A stretch of 64,000 nt of DNA from an uncultured Eubacteriales bacterium. Its GTDB lineage: Bacteria; Bacillota; Clostridia; Christensenellales; CAG-314. Below, one piece after another: positions 31,320 to 39,384 of this stretch. Location: assembly GCA_900546875.1 (NCBI GenBank), contig URET01000001.1:124001-188000 (forward strand), in the 5' to 3' direction. The notes under the pieces are model-generated. The model searched no databases and had not been told where the DNA came from. It saw only the letters and a list, made by a program, of their open reading frames with translations. Within the stretch, counting starts at the first letter, position 1. Every line of letters starts with the position of its first letter. The position numbers and the translations under genes are program-made.

Positions 31320-33731
31320 ATGGCATATTCACCAATGATAAAACAGTATTTTACCATCAAAGACAAATATAAAGACTGTATTTTGCTTTACCGTCTCGGT
31401 GATTTTTATGAAATGTTTTTTGATGACGCTGTAAAAGCGAGTAAGATACTTGATCTTGTGCTGACGGCGCGCGACTGCGGCGACGGTAAGCGTGCGCCTA
31501 TGTGCGGAGTTCCTTATCATGCAGTGGAAAACTACATCATGAAGCTTGTAAACAGCGGATGCAACGTTGCAATATGCGAACAAGGCGAACAAGCAAACAA
31601 AAAAATGATGGACCGTAATGTAGTAAGAGTAATTACGCCCGGAACAGTGATAGAAGACAATATACTTGATGAAAAGGCAAACAATTTTCTTCTGGCCTTA
31701 TATCTCGGGAAAAAAAAGGCAGCTCTTTGCTGGGGTGATGTTTCGACCGGAGAGTTACTGACTGCCGAAATACCGCTTACGGCCGATTACAGCACATTAC
31801 AGGAAAAGCTGTCTGCAATTTCGCCTGTGGAAATATTATGTCCTGCCGACGCGTTGTTCCTAAATGAAAAGCTGAATTGTTTTATAGGTAATTTTATACC
31901 GAAAATGAAAGCCTATTACGACAGTGCTTTCGATTTTCCCGAAGCAAGGAAAATTCTGCTCGGTCATTATAAAGTTGCAAGTGAAAAAGTACTGGGACTT
32001 GAAGAACATCCCGAATGTGTATCGGCAGCGGGAGCTTTGCTTTCATATCTTTACGAAACTCAGCTTAGGGAACTTCCGCATATTGAAAAAATCGAATATG
32101 TTTCCGAAAACGAATACATGTCTCTCGATTTCAATACTAGAAAAAATCTTGAACTGGTCGCAAGCGGCAGAGAACAGAAAAAAAAGGGAAGCCTGTTATG
32201 GCTCCTTGACAGGACCGAAACTTCCATGGGTGCACGAAAACTCAAAAGTTGGATATCCCGGCCTTTGAGCAATAAAAAGGCAATAAGCGCAAGACTCGGA
32301 TATGTGGAAGTATTTGTTGACAATTTTCTTCTCAGAGAAGGGTTATGCGAAGCCTTATCCAATGTAAGAGACATAGACAGAATTTGCGGGAAAGCAGCCT
32401 ACGGAACCGTAACGCCCAAAGATCTTCTTGCATTGAAGTTTTCACTCGGCACTGTACCGAGGATCAAGAAAATCATCGAAACAGAAGGTAAAGACAGACT
32501 TTACGAATTAAATAAAAATATCGATCCTTTAAGCGAATTGTACGTTCTCCTTGATAACTCCATAGATGAAAATGCTCCGGCTCTGTTGAAAGACGGAGAA
32601 TATATCAAACGCGGTTATGACGAAGAGCTCGACAAGCTTTATGAAATAAAGCACGGAAGCGTTACTTTACTTAAGGAAATCGAAGAAAGAGAAAGAAACA
32701 GGACCGGCATCAAAAATTTAAAGGTAGCTTATAATAAAGTTTTCGGATATTATATTGAAATCTCCAATTCGTTTAAATCTATGGTACCGCAGGGTTACAT
32801 AAGAAAACAAACCCTTACCACAGGGGAAAGATATATTACCGAAGAGCTGAAAATATTGGAAGAAAAACTTTTATCGGCAGATGAAAAGTTCGGAGCAAGA
32901 GAAAAAGCTGTATTTGATAATATCAGGAAACAGGTAATTAAAAATATAGCAAGGCTTCAAAGCTTGTCAAATATACTTTCATCATTGGACGCGATACTGA
33001 GTATGAGTCGTGTATCCGTAAAAAACGGATATGTTAAGCCCGAGATCACAGACAGCGACGAATTGATCATCAAAAACGGACGGCATCCGGTTATCGAGGA
33101 ATATATAACCGAAGGCAGCTTTATTTCAAACGACACTTATTTAGACGCCGGAAAAAACCGCACCATAATACTGACCGGCCCGAATATGTCAGGGAAAAGC
33201 ACCTATATGAGACAGATTGCACTTATAACGGTAATGGCTCACATAGGCTGTTTTGTTCCGGCTGACGCCGCAGTAATTCCCGTGACCGATAAAATATTTA
33301 CACGGATAGGCGCAAGTGACGATATTCTTTTGAACCAAAGCACGTTTATGGTGGAAATGATCGAATCCGCGTTTATCATCAAAAATGCCACGAAAAAAAG
33401 CCTTATAATAATTGACGAACTCGGACGCGGAACCTCTACACAAGACGGTCTGAGTATAGCTCAGGCAATTATAGAATATATAAATGAAAAAATCAGAGCC
33501 AAGACTGTTTTTGCGACGCATTTCAGTGAACTGATCTCACTGGAAAAGGATACAGAAGGTATAAACAATTACAGGGTAGCCGTAAGCGAGAACGAAAACG
33601 GGATTGTTTTCCTTCACAAAATAGAAAGGGGAGGGGCAAGTAAAAGTTTCGGCATCGAAGTTGCCGAACTGGCAGGTATAGATAAGGCAATAATAAACAG
33701 AGCCAAAGAGTTAACTTCCGGAAATAAGTAA
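31320..33731 (+). CDS. mutS: DNA mismatch repair protein MutS
   Basis: Mismatch sensor, 803 residues. The N-terminal mismatch-reading loop LGDFYEMFFDDA keeps the Phe-x-Glu pair. A core with lever and clamp follows (GASDDILLNQSTFMVEM after the ATPase start), with Walker A GPNMSGKSTYM and Walker B IIDELGRGTSTQDGLS. The short C-terminus (…INRAKELTSGNK) lacks the long tetramerisation tail of E. coli MutS. The start follows AGAGGTG. mutL begins six bases after the stop. Confidence 0.96.
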   Translation: MAYSPMIKQYFTIKDKYKDCILLYRLGDFYEMFFDDAVKASKILDLVLTARDCGDGKRAPMCGVPYHAVENYIMKLVNSGCNVAICEQGEQANKKMMDRNVVRVITPGTVIEDNILDEKANNFLLALYLGKKKAALCWGDVSTGELLTAEIPLTADYSTLQEKLSAISPVEILCPADALFLNEKLNCFIGNFIPKMKAYYDSAFDFPEARKILLGHYKVASEKVLGLEEHPECVSAAGALLSYLYETQLRELPHIEKIEYVSENEYMSLDFNTRKNLELVASGREQKKKGSLLWLLDRTETSMGARKLKSWISRPLSNKKAISARLGYVEVFVDNFLLREGLCEALSNVRDIDRICGKAAYGTVTPKDLLALKFSLGTVPRIKKIIETEGKDRLYELNKNIDPLSELYVLLDNSIDENAPALLKDGEYIKRGYDEELDKLYEIKHGSVTLLKEIEERERNRTGIKNLKVAYNKVFGYYIEISNSFKSMVPQGYIRKQTLTTGERYITEELKILEEKLLSADEKFGAREKAVFDNIRKQVIKNIARLQSLSNILSSLDAILSMSRVSVKNGYVKPEITDSDELIIKNGRHPVIEEYITEGSFISNDTYLDAGKNRTIILTGPNMSGKSTYMRQIALITVMAHIGCFVPADAAVIPVTDKIFTRIGASDDILLNQSTFMVEMIESAFIIKNATKKSLIIIDELGRGTSTQDGLSIAQAIIEYINEKIRAKTVFATHFSELISLEKDTEGINNYRVAVSENENGIVFLHKIERGGASKSFGIEVAELAGIDKAIINRAKELTSGNK

Positions 33732-33737
33732 AATAAA

Positions 33738-35594
33738 ATGAGAAAAATAAATCAATTATCATCCGAGATATATAACAAAATATCGGCGGGGGAAGTGATA
33801 GAAAGACCCGCCTCGATAGTAAAAGAGCTTACGGAAAATTCAATTGACGCCGGAGCAACATCCATTAAAATTACGATCAAAGACGGCGGCTTAAAATATA
33901 TCAACGTATCTGACAACGGTAACGGTATTTATGCAGAAGAACTGCCTGTCGCGTTTTTACGGCACTCAACAAGCAAAATAAAAGAAGAAAACGATCTCAA
34001 TAATATCAGAACTCTCGGTTTCAGAGGTGAGGCGCTTGCAAGTATAGCCGCAGTAAGCAAGGTAACAATGATAAGCCGGACAGAAGATTCTCCGACCGGT
34101 CACGAAATTTTTATTGCCGGAGGTGAAGCGTCCGATATAAAGGAGTGCGCTTCCAATACGGGGACCTCGGTAACAGTGCAGGACTTGTTCTATAACACTC
34201 CCGCACGTCTCAAATTTCTTAAAAAAGTTTCGGGAGAAACAGCCGAGATCACTAATATTGTCACAAGACTGATACTTGCCAATCCGAATATTTCGATAAA
34301 ATACACTGCAGATAACGAAATCATATATAATTCCCAAGGAAAGGGCAGTGACAACGCATTTTATTGTATCTACGGCTCTCAGGCTCTCAATAATTGTATT
34401 CCCGTAAGGTTTGATTATAAGAAATATTCAATAAAAGGTTTCATAAGTTCATTGAATTATTTTAAAAGCAACTCTACCTACCAAACTTTGGTCATAAACG
34501 GAAGATACGTTGTAAATAATACGGTTTCAACCGCCATCAAAGCCGCGTACAGACCTTATCTGATGACAAGACAGTATCCGATGTATCTGCTTTACTTAAC
34601 TCTGCCGTATGACGAAATAGACGTAAACGTTCATCCGAACAAATTAGATGTACGTTTCGCATCATCAAAGGATGTATTTTCGGCATTTTATTCGTTAATA
34701 GTAAACGCGCTGAAAAACGAGGAAAAACAGACAATAGCCGATATCAAAGAACAGGTGCCGGTGAAGAACATGGAATTATCTGATACTGTGTCTGATTTCG
34801 AAGCTTTTTTCAAACACCGGGACAACCTCTCAAATCGGGATTTTGAATCATTCGTTCCGAATTCAAACGAAACAGGAATAAAAACGCGATCTAAGGATAT
34901 TATTCTTCCGGCAGAATTTTCCGCTGCTTTTGACGCTCACGCCAATGACAAACGTTCTTCTCCGGAATATATCATAAATAAATTGATCAGAAAAGAAACT
35001 GAAGAAAAAAACTTTTTTTCTTCAGAACTTATTCAGAAGGGCAACCTGTTCAATACTTATCTGATCCTTGAAAGTACGGAAGACGATTGTGTATATGTTG
35101 TAGACCAGCACGCGGCGCATGAAAGACTTCTTTTTGATAAACTTATCCGACAGTACGAAGAAAATAAGCTCATGGTACAACCATTGCTTATTCCTTACAC
35201 TTTTTCGGTAAACTCTGTCGAATCGGAGTTTATAAATAATAACATTGATATATTCAGGGAATGCGGTTTTGAAATACGATCATTGGGGACAAAAGAATTT
35301 TGTATTGACAGCGTTCCTCTGCTTCTTTCAGAAGTGGATATTGAAAAATTCATAAAGTATACCTTAAGCGAAATGGATAACGGTACCGCAACCGAAAATT
35401 TCACAAGAGAATATCTTGCGAGGAATGCTTGTCACCACGCCATAAAAGCCGGAGAACAGCTCAGCTCGGAAGAAATAAAGGCTCTTATCGAACTTCTGAA
35501 AAAAGACACGTTATTAAAATGTCCGCACGGCAGACCTATCGTGGTAAGAGTAAGCAAAACTGAAATTGAAAAATGGTTTAAAAGGATTGTGTAA
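33738..35594 (+). CDS. mutL: DNA mismatch repair protein MutL (endonuclease type)
   Basis: A GHKL ATPase with a C-terminal endonuclease domain, 618 residues. The N-terminal motifs are VKELTENSIDAGAT, DNGNGI and TLGFRGEALASIAAV. After a linker (~330-430), the C-terminal metal site has VVDQHAAHERLLFDK, ACHHAIKAGE and CPHGRPIVV. The usual DQHA-x2-E-x4-E has Asp for the second Glu, a conservative change. A nicking MutL is expected in a Firmicute without MutH or Dam. It is followed by miaA after one base. Confidence 0.95.
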   Translation: MRKINQLSSEIYNKISAGEVIERPASIVKELTENSIDAGATSIKITIKDGGLKYINVSDNGNGIYAEELPVAFLRHSTSKIKEENDLNNIRTLGFRGEALASIAAVSKVTMISRTEDSPTGHEIFIAGGEASDIKECASNTGTSVTVQDLFYNTPARLKFLKKVSGETAEITNIVTRLILANPNISIKYTADNEIIYNSQGKGSDNAFYCIYGSQALNNCIPVRFDYKKYSIKGFISSLNYFKSNSTYQTLVINGRYVVNNTVSTAIKAAYRPYLMTRQYPMYLLYLTLPYDEIDVNVHPNKLDVRFASSKDVFSAFYSLIVNALKNEEKQTIADIKEQVPVKNMELSDTVSDFEAFFKHRDNLSNRDFESFVPNSNETGIKTRSKDIILPAEFSAAFDAHANDKRSSPEYIINKLIRKETEEKNFFSSELIQKGNLFNTYLILESTEDDCVYVVDQHAAHERLLFDKLIRQYEENKLMVQPLLIPYTFSVNSVESEFINNNIDIFRECGFEIRSLGTKEFCIDSVPLLLSEVDIEKFIKYTLSEMDNGTATENFTREYLARNACHHAIKAGEQLSSEEIKALIELLKKDTLLKCPHGRPIVVRVSKTEIEKWFKRIV

Positions 35595-35595
35595 C

Positions 35596-36510
35596 ATGCT
35601 TTTATGTTTGACGGGGCAGACCGCCGTAGGAAAAAGCCGGCTGTCACTGAAGATCTCCAGAATTATCGATACTCCCGTTATATCTGCAGACTCAATGCAG
35701 ATATACAAGGGTTTTGATATAGGTACGGCAAAACCCGCTCCGGAGGAACTTGCAGAAACAAAACACTATATGATAAATATAGCAGAACCCGAAGATTATT
35801 TCAGCAGTTACGATTACGCACAACAAGCAGAAAGCATAATTTCCGATTTGGAAACTGAAAATAAAATTCCTTTTATAAGCGGCGGTACCGGTTTTTATAT
35901 AGAAACGCTGCTTTTCCCGAACGACTTTGACAACAGCGTCGATTTTGAATACCGTAAAGAACTTGACAGCTTATTACGCACGTACGGGAAAGACGCGCTG
36001 GTAAAAATGCTGCAAGAAACCGATCCCAAAACCGCAGAAAAAATCCACCCTAATAATACCAAGCAAATTATCCGGGCATTGGAAATATTCAAAACTACCG
36101 GTAAAAGGAAATCAGAAGGCTCAGTCAAAAGAAAGCCGAAATTTGAATACGTACTGTTTCAGCTGACAATGCCGCGCGAAAAACTTTATGAACGTATAAA
36201 CGAAAGGGTAGACCTTATGATAAAAAAAGGTCTGACGGAAGAAGTATACGGTCTGTACAAACGTATCGATAAAAATTCTCAAAGTATGCAAGGCATAGGA
36301 TATAAGGAACTCGTATCATACTTTGAAGGAGAATGCACTCTGAGCGAAGCGATCGAAAACATCAAGCTCAATACGCGCCATTACGCCAAAAGACAGGAAA
36401 CATTTTTTAAAAGACTTGATCCCATAATTCTGGATACAGAAAACGGCGACGATAAAAATATCGATATAATACTGAAAGAATTAGACAAAAAACAAAAGGA
36501 AATAGAATAA
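35596..36510 (+). CDS. miaA: tRNA dimethylallyltransferase MiaA
   Basis: Transfers dimethylallyl to A37 of tRNAs reading UNN codons. It has 304 residues, with the P-loop LTGQTAVGKSRLS, SADSMQIYKGFDIGTAKP (the substrate Asp), SGGTGFYIE and QGIGYKELVSYFEGE. I set the start at 35596, just past the mutL stop, because the P-loop begins at residue 5 as in the family; a longer frame starting inside mutL is not supported. In many Firmicutes hfq follows miaA, but here ynbB starts two bases later and there is no hfq. Confidence 0.95.
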   Translation: MLLCLTGQTAVGKSRLSLKISRIIDTPVISADSMQIYKGFDIGTAKPAPEELAETKHYMINIAEPEDYFSSYDYAQQAESIISDLETENKIPFISGGTGFYIETLLFPNDFDNSVDFEYRKELDSLLRTYGKDALVKMLQETDPKTAEKIHPNNTKQIIRALEIFKTTGKRKSEGSVKRKPKFEYVLFQLTMPREKLYERINERVDLMIKKGLTEEVYGLYKRIDKNSQSMQGIGYKELVSYFEGECTLSEAIENIKLNTRHYAKRQETFFKRLDPIILDTENGDDKNIDIILKELDKKQKEIE

Positions 36511-36511
36511 T

Positions 36512-37732
36512 ATGTCAGACATAGTGTTATACAAAATCGCACAAGCAGAAGAAACACTGAAAGATAAGTTCAAAAGCATCGATGATATTGCACTATATAA
36601 TCAGAAAAAAGTATTAGAAGCTTTCCGTGAACACAAGGTTGCAACAAGACATTTTGCCGGAACCACAGGTTACGGATACGACGATATAGGAAGAGATACT
36701 CTTTGCAGGATATACGCAAGGGTGCTGGGCGCAGAAGAAGCAATAGTATCGCCGAATATAGTTTCGGGTACACACGCTCTTACAATAGCGTTGTTTTCGG
36801 CACTCAGACCGGGAGATGAAGCAGTATCCGTGACCGGAGAACCTTACGATACACTCAATGACGTTATTTACGGCAAAAATAACGGATCATTAGCAGATTA
36901 TAAAATCAGATTTACCGTGTTTGACCAAAGCAAAAAGGAAGATTATCTGAATTATATTCAAAAAAGACAGCCTAAAGCAGTTTTTATCCAGCGCTCCCGG
37001 GGATACACCTCAAGAAACGCTCTTTCAATCGATGAAATTGAGCGTATTATAAAAGAAATAAAAAATATTTCCGCAGATTCAATATTGATCGTCGATAATT
37101 GCTACGGAGAATTCACGGAAAAAAGAGAGCCGACAGAGGTCGGTGCAGATTTGATAGCAGGGTCCTTGATTAAAAACGCCGGAGGCGGCCTGGCTCCCAC
37201 AGGCGGATATATCGCAGGGAAAAAATCCGCAGTCATACAAGCTTCATATCGTCTTACGTCTCCGTCGATAGGCAATGAAGTGGGATCATACGAAGCAGGA
37301 TACAGATCTTTTTATCAAGGACTTTTTTACGCGCCTCACGTAACAGCTCAGGCACTTAAAGGATGTTTTTTATTTGCAGAAACCATGCGAAGCTTCGGCT
37401 GTCTCGCAAAACCTGAAAAAGACGACTATGCCGGCGATATAATTTGTTCAATTTGTTTTGATTCCAAAGAAAAACTGATAGCCTTTGTACAAGCCGTACA
37501 GCGTTCTTCGCCTGTCGACAGCTATGTAACGCCCGAACCTTGGGACATGCCCGGATACGAAAATCAGGTTATAATGGCAGCGGGCTGCTTTGTGGCAGGC
37601 GCTTCAATAGAGCTGAGCTGTGATTCGCCGATAAAAGAGCCTTATATAGCCTATATACAAGGCGGACTTTCATACGAACATATAAAAATCGCAGTTGAAG
37701 AATGCGCAAAAAGTTTAGTGAATGTCACTTAA
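36512..37732 (+). CDS. ynbB: YnbB family PLP protein (methionine gamma-lyase/aluminium-resistance family)
   Basis: A 406-residue fold-type I PLP enzyme. Landmarks are ATRHFAGTTGYGYDDIGRDT, SPNIVSGTHALTIAL (cofactor phosphate region), SILIVDNCYGEF (Asp against the PLP ring) and the probable PLP Lys in GSLIKNAGGGLAPTGGYIAG. The family is called aluminium-resistance protein or methionine gamma-lyase-like, but the true reaction is not established. It sits beside miaA and hflX as in Bacillus (the ynbA-ynbB region). The end is followed by a 569-base intergenic region. Confidence 0.88.
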   Translation: MSDIVLYKIAQAEETLKDKFKSIDDIALYNQKKVLEAFREHKVATRHFAGTTGYGYDDIGRDTLCRIYARVLGAEEAIVSPNIVSGTHALTIALFSALRPGDEAVSVTGEPYDTLNDVIYGKNNGSLADYKIRFTVFDQSKKEDYLNYIQKRQPKAVFIQRSRGYTSRNALSIDEIERIIKEIKNISADSILIVDNCYGEFTEKREPTEVGADLIAGSLIKNAGGGLAPTGGYIAGKKSAVIQASYRLTSPSIGNEVGSYEAGYRSFYQGLFYAPHVTAQALKGCFLFAETMRSFGCLAKPEKDDYAGDIICSICFDSKEKLIAFVQAVQRSSPVDSYVTPEPWDMPGYENQVIMAAGCFVAGASIELSCDSPIKEPYIAYIQGGLSYEHIKIAVEECAKSLVNVT

Positions 37733-37843
37733 AAAGACACCAACTTATCAATAATTGTCAACGGTACAATAAAACGGGGTTACGCGTGATTATTCAGAGA
37801 AACCGGCCGTGATTTCAATCTTGTATCTGTTGAAGCCGACAAT

Positions 37844-37881
37844 ATATTTTGTTAGTTTCCGAATATTTTGTTAGTTTCCGA
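37844..37881. repeat. exact 19-bp tandem duplication
   Basis: The unit ATATTTTGTTAGTTTCCGA occurs twice back to back (37844-37862, 37863-37881) with no mismatch. Confidence 0.92.
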
Positions 37882-37954
37882 CGAAATAACTCACATAATC
37901 TTTTATCATTATTTCAATACAGTTTTTATCGTCACAATAAAATCAAACAGAATT

Positions 37955-37984
37955 TTGTCGGCTTTTTAATCGGCCGACAATTTT
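37955..37984 (+). terminator. possible terminator of the miaB-ynbB operon
   Basis: TTGTCGGC (37955-37962) pairs with GCCGACAA (37973-37980), with a ten-base loop and four T. It lies 220 bases after ynbB, so it is either a distal terminator or part of the repeat-rich region. Confidence 0.5.
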
Positions 37985-37992
37985 GATTTTCA

Positions 37993-38065
37993 GTTCATAT
38001 ATAAAATTCAATGCCAGAACAAACCGTCTGTTGACGGCGGATTCGATTCCGGTTTATATATAAAA
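37993..38065. repeat. two 14-mers differing at one base
   Basis: GTTCATATATAAAA (37993-38006) and GTTTATATATAAAA (38052-38065) lie 59 bases apart in direct orientation. Confidence 0.6.
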
Positions 38066-38087
38066 CTGGTTTTTTGCGGATTTTCCG

Positions 38088-38127
38088 TGTATTTATTCGC
38101 AAAAGTGACGTTTTGCGAATAAATACA
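38088..38127. repeat. perfect 17-bp inverted repeat with 6-bp spacer (dif-like candidate)
   Basis: TGTATTTATTCGCAAAA (38088-38104) and its exact reverse complement (38111-38127) flank GTGACG. The inner 28 bp (38094-38121) has two 11-bp arms and a 6-bp centre, the layout of dif and other Xer core sites. The centre is asymmetric, as needed for directional recombination. No T tract follows, so it is not a terminator. A XerS-like recombinase gene starts 175 bases downstream. The role is inferred; it could also be an operator or mRNA hairpin. Confidence 0.6.
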
Positions 38128-38236
38128 TTAAGAAGTTTTTGCCCTGCTCCACGCTGTTTTTTAAAAAAACGACGTAATATTTTCTCTTGCAAAAAACTGC
38201 TGACATCCTTTTTATACAAACTTATAGAACTTATGC

Positions 38237-38265
38237 TTTACAAAATCGGACAGATGTGTTAAAAT
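38237..38265 (+). promoter_or_regulatory. sigma-A-like promoter of xer-hflX-lexA
   Basis: TTTACA (38237-38242), 17 bases and TAAAAT (38260-38265). The leader is ~30 bases. Confidence 0.65.
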
Positions 38266-38301
38266 AAATCGAAATAAAATGTACAGACGGAATTCATCGG
38301 C

Positions 38302-39384
38302 ATGAAAAATAACGACTTTTTTGTTGAAAGGGATTACGAAAACACTGTCAAACTCAACTCTGTTCTCGATCAGAGTCTTCCTTCTTTCTGCAGAGAATTT
38401 TTTGTCGGGATCCAGAATCGTACTTCCGTGCTGACGCGTCTGAATTATGCCTATGATCTTAGGTTGTTTTTCAATTATCTTGTTACACTTGATAAGTTCA
38501 GCGGGATCAAGGTCAAAGATTTTGATATTTCGAAACTGAATGAAGTTACATCATTTGATGTTGAGTCTTTTCTCAGCTATATTTCTACATATGCCGACAC
38601 CAAAAACAAGAAACTTACGAAAAACGGCGAAAAAGGCAAGGCTCGCAAGCTCGCCGCTGTTCGGGCGCTTCTAAAGTATTTTTTCCGCAAAGGCAAGCTT
38701 ACGTCTAATGTTGCATCTAATGTTGACACTCCGAAGTTACACGAAAAAGAGATCCTTCGTCTTCAGGATGATGAGATCAACGATCTGTTAGATATTGTAG
38801 AATCTGGAAAAGGTCTTACGACGCATCAGAAAGCCTTTCACGACAAAACTGTTTTACGCGACACCGCCATAGTTACCTTGCTTTTGGGAACAGGTATACG
38901 TATAAGTGAATGTGTAGGACTCAATCTTGAAGATATTTCATTCCGTGAGAACAGTTTTATTGTAACTCGCAAAGGCGGCAATCGCGTTCAGCTTTATTTT
39001 TCGGAAGAAGTTGCTCAGGCTCTTATGCAGTACATTGATCAGAGGTTATCGGATAAAAGCATTCCCAAAACTCAGCATGCCTTGTTTTTATCTAAAACGA
39101 ATGAAAGACTTTCAGTCCGTTCCGTTCAGTTACTTGTTAAGAAATACAGTAAAATTGCCACTCCTTTGAAACACATCACTCCTCATAAACTGAGAAGCAC
39201 ATACGGAACACAGCTCTATCACGAAACCGGAGACATATATCTTGTAGCAGACGTGTTGGGTCATAAAGACGTAAACACCACTAAACGGCATTATGCTGCC
39301 ATATCTGACGATATCAGGCGCTCTGCGGCGACAAAAGTAACGTTGCACAAAAAAAGTCGGGATGATGAGGATACTGAAAAATGA
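38302..39384 (+). CDS. XerS-like tyrosine recombinase
   Basis: A 360-residue site-specific recombinase. A SAM-like N-terminal DNA-binding domain (~30-135) is followed by a catalytic domain with all active-site residues: Arg200 (GTGIRISE), Lys224 (TRKGG), His295 and Arg298 (PHKLRSTYG), His321 (LGHKD) and Tyr331 (RHYAA). It is longer than XerC/XerD (~300 aa) and close in length and motif spacing to streptococcal XerS (~356 aa), which resolves chromosome dimers alone at an adjacent site. Here a dif-like palindrome lies just upstream. No integrase-specific neighbours (excisionase, phage genes) are present. It overlaps hflX by four bases, so it is a resident operon gene. Confidence 0.88.
   Translation: MKNNDFFVERDYENTVKLNSVLDQSLPSFCREFFVGIQNRTSVLTRLNYAYDLRLFFNYLVTLDKFSGIKVKDFDISKLNEVTSFDVESFLSYISTYADTKNKKLTKNGEKGKARKLAAVRALLKYFFRKGKLTSNVASNVDTPKLHEKEILRLQDDEINDLLDIVESGKGLTTHQKAFHDKTVLRDTAIVTLLLGTGIRISECVGLNLEDISFRENSFIVTRKGGNRVQLYFSEEVAQALMQYIDQRLSDKSIPKTQHALFLSKTNERLSVRSVQLLVKKYSKIATPLKHITPHKLRSTYGTQLYHETGDIYLVADVLGHKDVNTTKRHYAAISDDIRRSAATKVTLHKKSRDDEDTEK

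Larger units (their letters stand above)
37733..38301. other. 569-base repeat-rich intergenic region upstream of the xer gene
   Basis: No protein gene is supported here. In order it holds a 19-bp tandem duplication (37844-37881), a hairpin with a T-rich tail (37955-37984), two near-identical 14-mers (37993-38006 and 38052-38065), a perfect 17-bp inverted repeat with a 6-bp spacer (38088-38127) and a promoter (38237-38265). It is the longest gene-free stretch in the window and separates the left + strand block from the recombinase gene. Confidence 0.7.

Noticed and set aside
37844..37881. CRISPR array
   Set aside because: Only two abutting copies without spacers, and no cas genes.
38049..38070. 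Canonical Firmicutes dif sequence
   Set aside because: The TATATATA-containing segment resembles the dif centre, but the arms and spacing do not match the 28-bp Bacillus-type site.
38088..38127. Intrinsic terminator
   Set aside because: The palindrome is strong but no T tract follows on either strand, and the stem is AT-rich at its base.
38302..39384. Phage integrase or integrative element
   Set aside because: No phage, excisionase, conjugation or tRNA-attachment features nearby, and the gene is coupled to hflX.
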